From Setaria digitata (taxonomy: Eukaryota; Nematoda; Chromadorea; Rhabditida; Setariidae), in assembly GCA_003640385.1 (NCBI GenBank), contig RCAB01000634.1:1-31033 (forward strand): DNA of 31,033 nucleotides, read 5' to 3'. Positions 1 through 12,536 of the stretch are shown piece after piece; position 1 is the stretch's first letter, and each line of letters begins with the position of its first letter. Position numbers and translations under genes: made by a program. The notes under the pieces are model-generated. The model was not told the origin of the DNA and ran no database searches. It worked only from the letters and a program-made list of their open reading frames with translations.

Positions 1-359
1 CATTTAAATTATGCAATATGAATGAACTATTGAGTAGCAGAACTACTTCAGCTGACATTACGACTTGATGAAGAAATGGATCTTCATTGCCGTTTTAAGT
101 TTTGGTAAGTTTCTTTGAAGCATATTGAAATTTTCCTTTCTTCTATCTAGGCGAAGAATACTCGACAACATAACCTATGCTACAAACAAACTTTATAAAT
201 TTTTATTTATGAGCAAATCCAGAGAGATATTATCACTTCAATCTCACATTCCCTGAACAGTGGTCATGAAAAAGTACAGAGCAAATATGAACTCACAACA
301 CTGAAATGAATAATCACCAGTATTTTCAATAATGTGCAGTCCTGTCCCTTCTGAAGCAT
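1..359. other. Left edge, 3' flank of the aldo-keto reductase
   Basis: No coding exon could be recognised on either strand. The part nearest the reductase stop is probably its 3' UTR, because an AATAAA hexamer on the minus strand lies about 150 bases past the stop codon. Positions 1-150 hold nothing I can name. Confidence 0.5.
202..207 (-). terminator. Candidate polyadenylation signal (AATAAA) for the aldo-keto reductase
   Basis: The plus strand reads TTTATT, which is AATAAA on the minus strand. It lies about 153 bases downstream of the reductase stop codon at 362-360, a normal 3' UTR distance for a nematode gene. AATAAA is common by chance in DNA this AT-rich, so the assignment is tentative. 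Confidence 0.4.
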
Positions 360-2643
360 TCATATAACACTAGTTGGATCCCACGTATATTTCCTTAGCT
401 GATTACTGACGACATTCTTTATATCATCATTATTTACTTTGATTTTTAAAGTGTCAAAATTCTCAGTAATATGTTCTTCGTTAGTTGATCGCGGAAGTAC
501 ACTTATTCCTAAAATTATTTCGAAATCAACAGAAATTAGAAATTTAAAAAAAAAAAACTGGCTGCAGATGGTATTTTATGTAGCGACCGCCTGGTCTTCT
601 GGCATAAAAGAAAATGCAACATAAGAAGTCAGGAAAAGTAGTGGCTGTGGTCCTAAGCGTAAAAATTTGAAAAAGATTTTAAACTGAAAACGATTTATTT
701 CTAAATTTGACGAAGCAAACCTTGTGTAATACTCCATGCGAGGAGAAATTGTGGAATGGTACAGTTATACTTTTTCGCAATTTTAATAATTTTTGGATCA
801 TTTTTAAGGTCACACATATGGCTGGGGGTACCCAAGCTACTGTAAGCCTGAAAAAAATGGTTATATTTGATAGTTTATCTTTGCATCTGTTTACAAGTCG
901 AAAGAATGATCCAAATTTTGGTTTTCGTTAGATTTAATTGGAATCCACTAAGTCTAATGTTTGGATTCATCTACTAACCCTCACGTATAAATCTCAAGAC
1001 TTTAGATATCAAATAAAAATTTTTGCATTTTTCAACTAATTCTCAAAGCGTCTCACTTATGAAGTTTTCTATTGCGACCTTTTGAAAGCTAGGTGTATCT
1101 TTTGCAATCCCTTGTGCTGGCATATCAGCATCAAAATCTTAAAATCCGTCTCACACACCATATCAAGTTCCTAAACGTTTGCACCCAACAAGTTTCGGAA
1201 TTTTTTCTCTTTCTGAAAACAACCTGAAATATGATGCCATTACTTTTGCAAAATTCAACCAAATCAAATTGCGCATAGTGAGGATGAAATTCACACTGGT
1301 TCACGGCTGGAAGCACTGTCCCCTTCTCCAATAACTGATGAAGATGAGTGATGGTATAATTTGAAACACCAATAGCTCGCAATTTCCCAATAGCTGGAAC
1401 ACAACTTGTCAGACTTCATGAAACTCCGGCAAATTGAATAAAATGCATATTTGACTTGCGTTAGCTTCAATTTTATATCTCACTTCAAAATTATTTTGTT
1501 CTCTTCTCATTCAGTTCAGTTATCTGCAATGGTAGAAACTATCCCAAAATGCTTAAAACCACTTAATGATAAACGATAAACGTTGTAAACTTTTTAACAA
1601 TTTCTTTGCCATTTTCCATAAATAAGAAAAATTTTACTGCCCATATATGTTCCAAAATACAAAGCGAGACAAAATGCCTCTTCGAAATGCACCACCATTC
1701 ACTATCAAATTATACATAGCAGTAGTTACTGATGATTTCTGAATCTCCAGAAACAAGAAGAATCTGGTTTATGTGATTTTTTATATTATGAAAACCATAC
1801 GAATCAGGTTTATATCTACTTTTGTGCGATGCCACATAAGCAACCCGTCCTACTTTAAATAACTCCTTCAACGACTGATCGATAACTAATGGATTATATT
1901 CAGATAACTAACCATAAAGCTTTTCCAATTCGTACCAACTCTCCTCTCTGATTTTTTGATTGCTTGGATCTTTTATGCTTTGTCCGTTACGACCTGGCCA
2001 ATGTATGAGAAACAAATCTAAATAGTCGACGCTCATATTTGACAGAGTTTGTTCAACAGAAGGGCCAACTTTTCTGGATCCATGATTAGCGGGATGGAGC
2101 TTACTAATAAGGAAGATATCCTGCCTATAATAGTGTGTATATGAAACAATCACTAGTAAATATGAAAATAAAGATAAAACTTGTCAAAACATGGTGGGAT
2201 TCCCATTTTTGTCTAGGACAAAATCCTTTCTAATGAAACTTTTGCTACTGGAAAGTACTTCACGATCCCCACAATGTATTGAAATACGGGAAGCACTAAT
2301 CGGTGTAGATACGAATTGTTCAATAATTGTTCCGTTGGAAGTTAAGCAATCCCAAACGTTGTATTAAATCATTTAATGCAATAGTTTCAAATGAAAAGAT
2401 CCGCACAAAAGTTTCACTTATCGATAGTTACCTTTGCAAGTTATATTTTGGCAGTAGTAACTGTAAAGCTCTGCCGATATGTTGTTCGTTATAATAGCAC
2501 TGTGCAGTATCAATCATCCGATAACCAATACGTAACGCCTCATCAAGCACCTTCAGAATGGTACCGTAATTTTTGATCTGATAAGTACCAACTCCAATGA
2601 GTGGCATATGTGAACGCACATAATCTCGACCATTCTCGTCCAT
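360..2643 (-). CDS. Aldo-keto reductase (AKR superfamily), complete, 5 exons
   Basis: NAD(P)H-dependent carbonyl reductase, probably cytosolic. Minus-strand exons are 2643-2432, 2124-1913, 1393-1224, 847-721 and 508-360. All phases agree and give 289 residues, slightly shorter than the usual 310-320. The catalytic tetrad is complete with AKR1 spacing: D45 (IDTA), Y50 (CYYNE), K79 (ISKL) and H112 (LIHWP). Further landmarks are GVGTYQ near the N-terminus, RAIGVSNY in exon 3, AYSSLG at the start of exon 4 and a C-terminal TWDPTSVI. The start was chosen because the ATG directly follows a TTCAG acceptor, suggesting spliced-leader addition. The cofactor loop (245-258) reads LPRSTNEEHITEN, with Arg and His where NADPH-dependent members usually have Lys and Arg. 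Substrate cannot be inferred. The gene diverges from XPC. Confidence 0.93.
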
Positions 2644-3015
2644 CTGAACTAGCAAACAGTTTCAAGGAAGCAAACTGCAATGTCCCCTTCCTGCAGCACT
2701 GTCCATCACCTGTCACCCGACAGAGTAGAGGAAGAAGGTACATTAGCAGTCTACAATACTCCCATGCATATTTCGTTACCAGTTGGGGTTTTAGATAAGC
2801 TGCTTACGATTAGTTACAAGTTTCTGTTCACAGTGACCCAATGTTTTGTTTACACATTGAATGTACTGTAAATATGTGAACGTTGCATAAGTGGAAGATG
2901 CAGTGAAGTAGAGCTCAGGTTCAGGATAGTTTGAAGTATCTGAGAAAGCCGCAGTTATGTGTTTTATGGAGGAGAAATTTCATGCTAAATATTTTTAAGA
3001 AAAAACTTGCAGGTA
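2644..3015. promoter_or_regulatory. Shared upstream region between divergent aldo-keto reductase and XPC genes
   Basis: These 372 bases separate two start codons pointing away from each other, so both 5' flanks and probably both core promoters must lie here or overlap neighbouring sequence. The left part is less AT-rich than normal for this window and has open frames on both strands (for example on the plus strand to about 2871), but none shows family similarity. No TATA box could be assigned. Confidence 0.5.
3001..3015 (+). other. Probable trans-splice (spliced leader) acceptor before XPC ATG
   Basis: A TTGCAG acceptor ends three bases upstream of the XPC start codon at 3016, after an A/T-rich stretch. 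In nematodes an acceptor this close to an ATG, without an upstream coding exon, usually marks spliced-leader addition. The reductase start (TTCAG directly before ATG, minus strand at 2644) and the Aurora start (TTATAG eight bases before ATG) have the same arrangement. Confidence 0.45.
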
Positions 3016-6000
3016 ATGGCAAGTAATGTTCGACGTAGTCGAAGGCTTCAGGAAAAAGCTAAGACAGTTTTGGACAGTTCATTGATCGCTGCGAATTTCT
3101 CCAACAATTCTCATGACTGCAGTAAATTGCTATCATATAATTTATTTTTTAATANGGAAAAAGCTAAGACAGTTTTGGACAGTTCATTGATCGCTGCGAA
3201 TTTCCCCAACAATTCTCATGACTGCAGTAAATTGCTATCATATAATTTATTTTTTAATAAGGACAAACTGTAACGGAGAGGTGAAGTGTTCGTAAGTACT
3301 ATTAATACGGTTGAAGTGAAAAATGTCAACTTTTGAACCCGTTAATTTACTCAGTTGGATAGAACTGTTTCTGATTCGTAGAATGCAAATTACTTTAACC
3401 AATGCTAGCTACGACTAAAAAAAAAAAAACGAGGAAATGTAGTGAATGGCAAAAAATACTAAGCCGTTGGCATTTGAATGTTCATATTTAAATTTTGCCG
3501 AAATGGTGCTAAATTTATTTTCCATAAACAGTGCTAGTTTCCAGATGCAGCAGAAAAGGAAATTGTTGATTCTACAAAAAAAAACGCGACTAAACGAAAA
3601 CGAGAAGCTTCCAATTCAGAAAATCGAATACAAGATATTATAAAGAAGCAGGTAGTGAAGGTTAAGGATGGCAAAGAGAATGAAAAGTTGAAGAGCTGGA
3701 TTGGTTTTGAAAAAACGAAACGGAAAAGCCGGCATGTAGAAAAGTCAATGAACAGACTGAGAGAAAAACGGGGTAAGTTGTTTTTACCACTTTGAATAAA
3801 AATTGTTATGGATGAAACTGATTATATCAATTACTGCAAAGCATTAACTAGAAATATTGGCATCCAATTATTCTCACTCTCTAGTTTTCACCTATTCTAT
3901 AGTTGTTGAAATTTTATTTTATTGGCGTTTTCAGATTGGACACTGAGAAAGAAGGTAAAGAAAGATGAGAAGTATGATAACCTAGCTACGTCTAATTTGT
4001 CGAATAACTCAAAAAGTTCCAGTTCATCAGATGATGAATGGGAGGATGTTAATGCGTTTGATTTTTCTGATACTGACACTAGATTGCCAAGTGGCTCTAT
4101 TGAAATAACAATTAAGAAATCAAAAGTAAAAGTGAAGCCAAAGGAAACGGTGGGGTCCCGAAGAGCACGTTATATTAAGCAACATGTCAATCAGAAACTT
4201 CGTGAGCGACAAATTAATTGTCACAAGGTTTTTTTTTTTTTTTTTCACATCCAACTAGAAAAGGAAAGTGAAAAAGATGAAAATATGGACCATAAAAATG
4301 GATAAAAGTATGAAAAGAGAACAGGATAAATGTTCCAAAGGACTATTCATTTATAGTAATTCTTGTTCTGTTAAGAACATACAAACAAACTATTCTTTTA
4401 ATTTTGCACTCAGTTATGCACAATTTCGAAATGACATATGGACATTTTTTTTAGATGCATTTACTTTGTTACATCGCACATTTGCGCATCTGGACACGCA
4501 TACTGTTACATAAGGAACAGCTGCTCTCGATGTCTTTGTCAGTGATACCTAAGGAACTTGTTTCAGCAGCTTGTCATGATTTTGATAACACAGCAGCAGA
4601 GGAATTCCTTCAGTGGTTCAGAGCAACATATCAACCAGCAAAAAAAGTTTATAGAGCTAAGAATAATTCTAGTGATGCTCAGGTTTTCCTTTTTTTTTTT
4701 TTGTTTAAAAAAGACATCCTATTATTTCATTAAGAAAAGTTTTCTTTTGTGATAATCCAAGAAATGATTATCAGTTTAGGTTTTGTAACAGTGATCTTGC
4801 AAAAAAGAAAAGGTGAATTATTTTATAAGACTCAGTTGTTAATATTAATTGATTTTTAAGAACTTATTTTTAGGTGAATCGACTAGAAGAATTGATTGCT
4901 GGACAAGTATATGAAAACGACAAGGACTTAGCCTTTGTAAGTTTTGTGCCGACCCATTTATTTTAATTCATATTTCTTTTAATGTCTGTGGGATATTAAG
5001 ACTCGGGAAGTCAAAGTATTCGAGGGATTTTTATCTCTGCATCATCAAATTATCATCGAACTTTTTAGCTTGTACAGTCATGCTGCTGTACTGTAATTAT
5101 CATTTGATGAAGAATGATTTTTTATATCCTGTTTTGCACCTCAGCACTGTACTATATATTTGTCCTTAAGATATCAGAGTTTTTTATTCATAACAAGAGG
5201 AAAATGATTAGTAAGTCAGTAATTACCTTAACAACATTCATTATATTGTACTCTATCATATTTTCAGCTTTTGTTTTTAAGTCTCATTGCTCTGAAGCAA
5301 GCAGCTCGCATTTGTTTGTCTTGTCAGCCAATGCCACTTAAACTGGTATTTTTTCTTTTATGTCGAAATGCTTACTTAAATTATTAAGGAAAATGTGTTA
5401 AAAGCGCTTCTTCAAATAGTTATTTTGATTTTTACTTTTGGTTATAAAAGAGTTTTTTTTTTTTTTTTTTTTCAGAAAATGCAACCATCAAGTTTAGAAA
5501 GTGTTGAAACGCTTATTAGTTATTATGGATCCAGAAAACTTACAGCTGATGATTATATGGAGTGGCCGAAGAAGCTGGATGAAACGGTGAAGCAGATCAC
5601 ATTTTTTGATTGCAAAAATCAGGGTGGAAATGATTTGGTTCCAGCTGGCGAGTTGAGTCTGAAGAGGAACTACTGGGTGGAGTTTTGGGATAAAAATTCA
5701 CATCATTGGATATGTAATACGTTTATTTCTTGTCCTATGTTTTGATTTAAGCTTTGCTTGTATACACAAACTTAGCGCTTACATTCGAGGTGTAATATTT
5801 AGTGTGGTATTTAACTTTTTTTAAAATATTTGACACTTGAGTCTTTTTTTTTTTTTTGATATCCTAGGTCTGGATCCATGGACCAAATCGACTAATATGC
5901 CAGAAGCAGTAGAAGTTGATGCTACTTCACCTATTCATTACGTCCTCTGCATCGATAATGGTAAGCTTCATCGTTTCTCAGGATGGATCGAGTATATTTC

Positions 6001-9000
6001 AGAATAATATTATCATGTTATTATACTTACAAAATGAAATTTTTTCTCATTGTCCATACCATAAATAGTATGAAACATTATTACTTTCTGTGATCTATAT
6101 ATCAGACTAGACGAAAAACTGGGCGTGGTTTTCTGAGATTAGCATAGTTTCATACTATTTTTGCAGAATATGGGATGCGCGATGTAACTGCACGGTACGC
6201 TTCCAAATATTTGACACCCGTAATTCGACGATTATGGGTGAATCAAGAGTGGTGGAATGAAACACTGAAGGTTATCATTATTAAAATATCGCATTGTGTG
6301 GCATTTTTTTCTTTTTCTTTTCTCTAACCAAACAAACCTTTCAGATTTATCAGAGTAGAAATCGAGTGCGTGAACGATTGGAAGATATAGCTATTCAGAA
6401 ATATCTCTTTTCGAAGCCAAAGCCTACAACAGTAGCGGAATATAAAAATCATCCATTGTAAGGATGTAATTTCTTTTAGAGTTAAAGAACAAGAAAATTA
6501 ATTAAGCTCAAATTATTCAGAAGTTGAGTAACTTACTTCCAAATATCCAGTTACGTATTCTAATCTTAGAGACTAGATCTAAGTCAGAAAAGTGAGAGTT
6601 ATCGGAAAGAGAGATAAAAAGAAAGGACGATAAGGTGAAAAGTATAAAAGGTGATCGAACTGCTAGCGTTGGTGTTTAAGTGGACATGCAGTAATTTTTT
6701 TGAATCATATATTCATTACTCTGAGTATAAATATAAGAGAAATATTTGTTTTAATTGTGAAATAAAAATTATTGAAAATATCCTAGCGTTTATTGCAGAC
6801 TTTTTATGGTTTCTTTAGCTTCATTTTCACCATTATTTCGAACATTATTGTGAAGAAATAATTGTTACAAAGAATTCAGCCCTATTTTTCAGTTTTCTTT
6901 CTTCAGATATGTACTGGAACGTGATTTATCTAAATATGAAGCTTTATATCCTGAAACCCAGCAGCCTGTCGGACAAATCAAAGAATTCAATATTTATTTG
7001 AGGAGTTCAGTTCAACGACTTGACGGTGCAATAAATTGGATGAAGCAGCTTCGCTCTATTAAAGTCATTAGCATATAGCTCTGTGAAATTTTTGGAATGG
7101 TTTTCAATTTTTTTTTCGTTTTAATTTAATCGTATTACAGCCCAACGAAAAACCGTATAGAGTTGTAGAACGAAGGTCTTCTAATCGTGCTTCAGCAGAA
7201 TATACTAAACCAAAAACCGTTGATTTGTACGGCCGTTGGCAAACGATGCCATATGTTACTCCAAAAGTTGTTAATGTAAAAATGTCAATCCTTTACTTGT
7301 CCATTATGTGAATTAATAGATTAGCAAAGCTTCGTTCCTTTTGGCTTATAATATCAGTCTAAATCTTAAATCTTAGTCTACTTCAAGCTTTATAAGCTGT
7401 CGTCGCGTTACAGGATATTGTGAACACTTTTTTTTTTTTTTTTTTATATATATTTTGAATGACACGTATGAAAGAGAAAATGTTAAAAAATTTGAATTCA
7501 TGCATTCCAATAATTAAGTCAAAAGTTTGTATCTTTTCTTTTTTGTTGCAGGGCCATATACCGCGCAATGAATTTGGCAATTTATATGTGTATAAAAAGA
7601 GCATGGTACCAGCTGGTTGTGTTCATCTGCAGTTGAATGGATTGATATCCATAGCTCGTCAGCTTGGTATTGACTGTGTTCCTGCGGTTGTTGGATGGAA
7701 CCACTGTAGAGGGGGTACTCATCCCATGTCAGAGTTTACATATTTTTTAGAACCTAAGAAAATACAATTCTTCAAGATTATAAAATTTCATGTTTACTTC
7801 ATATAGTTTTACAAGGTTGAGGAAGTAATTAAAAACGTTTTTTTTTTATTTTATTTTAAAAATTATGGTCGATTTCATGATTAATATCAGCTGTGCAACG
7901 TTTCGTTCTTTAGGATTTTATAGTGTACTTGTTTTTAAAATTTTTAATTAATTGCATGGAAAGAATTACTCGATCTGAAAATCTTATGATAATGGTAATG
8001 AGGAATCAAAACTATAATTGGCTCTAAAAATGGAATATGAAGAAGATTGAGAGGAGACGACTTCATTGGATAAATAACATTTGAGTGTTTATCAGTTGTG
8101 GTAAATTGTGATGAATGTAATAATGGGATTGGTTTTAATCCTTGGTTCTTTTATTTTCAGTCTCGATGGATGTGTAGTATTAAAAGAACATGAGGAAGAG
8201 CTTCGGAAAGCATGGTCAAAGCAGTACGAAAAAAAGAAAATAAATGCGGCAATGGTTCTTTAGAAGCCTTTTTTATCTTTTGTGTCATTAGTATAATAAT
8301 TTTAATTCTTGAGACGTAAGGAAAACGGTTAAATAAAGGTGAAATAAAAATTCTGTATGAAATTTTTAGAAAAGAACGCAGCGAGCCATAAAAAACTGGC
8401 GGCGTTTGGTGAAGGGATTGTTAACGATGGAAAAAGTTCGCGCCAGATTTGCTTCAAGAGACCATCGTTTATTGGTACTATTTATTGTGTATATGTAATT
8501 CACATAGTGTATTATAATATTTTTTTTTTTGGTGTTTCTGAACTTAATGAATTCATTTTTTTGATTGATAACTGCAGGAGAGTTGTCAGTAGTTTGAGTA
8601 TGTTAACTTGGACCAAAGTTTTTTTGCAACATACACTGCAGCTCTTATTGATTTAAATAATTAGTAGTATTCCAAATCTCATAATAGAATAACTAACTTC
8701 ACATAACAACAGAATACCACTTATTATCCAATCCATCTATTCTCTGCAGTGCTATAAGGAACTCCAGATTAAAACATTGATGCCTCTGGCATAAAGTCAC
8801 ATAAAGTTTTTAAAATATGCTGCGATCTGTGATCCAGCATATTTTAAAAACTACTATCCGATTATCGTTCATTCCATTCCTTTTTGTCATAATTTTCATT
8901 CACCTTAAATTTTCTTCAGTTCGGTAACTTTTTTTGCAGGACATTGACGAAAAATTAGAGAATGACGAGAAAGCTCAAAAAAATTCGACTAGGGCAACCA

Positions 9001-9068
9001 GTGACGCTGAAGTACTCACTTGGCCCTCAGTTGAATGCATTTTGCCAAACGCCAGTTCAAAATTATAA
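3016..9068 (+). CDS. xpc-1: XPC/Rad4 DNA-damage recognition protein, 16 exons
   Basis: Nuclear sensor of helix distortion that starts global-genome nucleotide excision repair with RAD23. Exons: 3016-3121, 3545-3772, 3935-4227, 4455-4682, 4874-4936, 5268-5345, 5476-5713, 5868-5960, 6167-6270, 6345-6457, 6907-7063, 7141-7275, 7552-7727, 8161-8254, 8370-8474, 8940-9068; 779 residues, phases consistent. Residues 1-205 are basic, acidic and Ser-rich, as expected for the disordered N-terminus. A transglutaminase-like domain follows (about 205-440; MHLLCYIAH, SLKRNYWVEFW). BHD1 is near 500-567 (YKNHPLYVLERDLSKYEALY), BHD2 at 568-612 and BHD3 from 613 (PRNEFGNLYVY, HLQLNGL). The KNWRRLVKGLL motif of exon 15 matches the XPC C-terminus; reading exon 14 without splicing would stop at 8263 and lose it. 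Donors of exons 11 (GTCATT) and 13 (GTCAGA) are non-consensus. The exon 1 donor is the least certain because of the N-joined duplication there. Confidence 0.94.
3051..3259 (+). repeat. Tandem duplicate of 104 bases joined by one N (XPC exon 1/intron 1)
   Basis: Positions 3051-3154 and 3156-3259 are the same sequence apart from one base (CTCC versus CCCC in the middle), with a single N at 3155 between them. The unit covers the end of XPC exon 1 and the start of intron 1. The single N at the exact boundary points to two contigs joined without merging their overlap. Confidence 0.85.
4229..4245 (+). repeat. T17 tract at the start of XPC intron 3
   Basis: A run of 17 T follows the GT donor of intron 3. 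Similar runs lie in intron 4 (4690-4702, 13 T), intron 6 (5453-5472, 20 T, ending at the acceptor), intron 7 (5844-5857, 14 T) and intron 12 (7428-7445, 18 T). All are T on the sense strand of the gene. Length is approximate, since homopolymers are error-prone in sequencing. Confidence 0.8.
8805..8852. repeat. 18-bp perfect inverted repeat with 12-base loop
   Basis: The arms 8805-8822 and 8835-8852 are perfect reverse complements (AGTTTTTAAAATATGCTG), separated by a 12-base spacer containing two GATC copies. It lies in the last XPC intron (8475-8939). It would fold as a stable hairpin in the transcript, or it may be the remnant of a short inverted-repeat element. No flanking target-site duplication was evident. 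Confidence 0.75.
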
Positions 9069-10288
9069 TTTATCGACTGCTTTCGGGTCATATGCTGAAT
9101 GACGAGTATGCAGAAAAATGTTCTAAAAAGGAATCAGCTGCTTTATCTGTAAGCTTGACCGCAATTTGACCAATCATTGTAATTTTTAAGAAGAGTTCGA
9201 ACAAGTTTTATTTTTTAAGGCTTTCTCCAATTTTTGTTTTATCTTTTATAGTTCCTTTATGCTTTTATGTTTGGCTACTGTTTTCTATGTTGTTGATTTT
9301 TTTTTTCATCGAAGTAATAAGCAAGAAGCTATGTAAATTAGCAACATTCGTAACATCTCTCTTCTCATTTTATCGAAGAGAAAAGTTTTTACGACATGAG
9401 ACAATCTTATTTCTGTTATTATTCACTTGAACGGTGATCCTAATTGAAGTGTAAATAATGATTTACTGTTTTACTTCTTTTCATTATTGGTAATTTCTTT
9501 AAGCGTTTCAAGATGTCCAGGAATTTATTTTTGACCTTTACAACTTTTCCGCATTCTTTACCTATTGTGTTAGTCATTGCTCCCCTTCAAATATTCCTTT
9601 TTTTTCCATTTTTATTTTCTTGAGCAGTCGCTGTAGGCTCATTTATTCACTATAAATACCATTATTTCCCTTCATTTAATCTTTCGGTTTACTTCATTTC
9701 GACATTTTATATGTTTGAAGCAAATGTAAATAAAAGCCTTGCCTTATTTAAACATCTTCATACATGATCTGTTGAGTCATTTCGATTTAAGGTTTTTTTT
9801 ACACTTCAAAAAAAAAAAACGAATTATGGTCATGTATGATTTGAAGGCTTGCAGTTTTCGGAACTTAGCAGATCTTATAAGAAGGAAACTTAAGGTTTCT
9901 AATGGCTACATCTTCTTTCTGGTTGCGCTGAAATTGCCTCCGATATGGGACATCGATTTGCATCGCGAAGCTTTATTGAATTTAAATTTTTAAATTTTGG
10001 TTAGAGTGGCGTATGGGTGGGGTAAGTAGATTTTCAATTTATTTCGGAATTGCTCATTTGAAATCGGACTATACTTTGTGATCTTTGGCATTTATTGCCT
10101 TAAAATTTTATCCTGTCCTTCTGCTTATATTTCGCATCTGGATCGATAAACACCAATTATTTATTGTACATCGCAAAATTATGCTTTGCTAAATATGTTC
10201 ATTTGTGCTTTCTCCTTCAGTTTATTTCCTTGTGTGGGTTTCTGAATGTTCAGTTTGATCTCTTCCCTTCGGTTTTATAGGAAATAGA
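9069..10288. other. Intergenic region between XPC and Aurora kinase
   Basis: AT-rich spacer holding the XPC 3' UTR and the Aurora upstream region. An AATAAA occurs at 9729-9734, far from the XPC stop (about 660 bases). The only coding-looking item is the short ORF at 9826-9993, listed separately. No RNA gene or repeat family was recognised. Confidence 0.5.
9826..9993 (+). pseudogene. Unassigned 55-codon ORF, possibly an ATG8/ATG12-like fragment
   Basis: An open frame of 55 codons in a locally less AT-rich patch of the XPC-Aurora spacer. Its middle reads RNLADLIRRKLKVSNGYIFF followed by LVALKLPP. By eye this resembles the stretch of ubiquitin-like autophagy proteins where a basic LIRKRI-type helix is followed by an FFFV strand and a proline turn. 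The match is short and nothing else of an ATG8 fold (N-terminal helices, terminal Gly) is present. It could be a degenerate gene fragment, an isolated exon or chance. No promoter or splice structure was found to support expression. Confidence 0.2.

Positions 10289-12536
<2,248 letters not shown>

Noticed and set aside
2391..2871. Several plus-strand ORFs over the reductase first exon and upstream region
   Set aside because: They are antisense shadows of reductase exon 1 and its flank, with no family similarity.
4259..4513. An extra XPC exon between exons 3 and 4
   Set aside because: It would need a 31-base intron. Direct joining of exon 3 (ending INCHK) to exon 4 (MHLLCYIAH) is in phase and matches the conserved XPC HK-xHLLC segment.
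8255..8263. XPC ending at the TAG at 8261-8263
   Set aside because: The next open frame at 8370 encodes the conserved XPC C-terminal segment KNWRRLVKGLL in phase, so the TAG lies in an intron.
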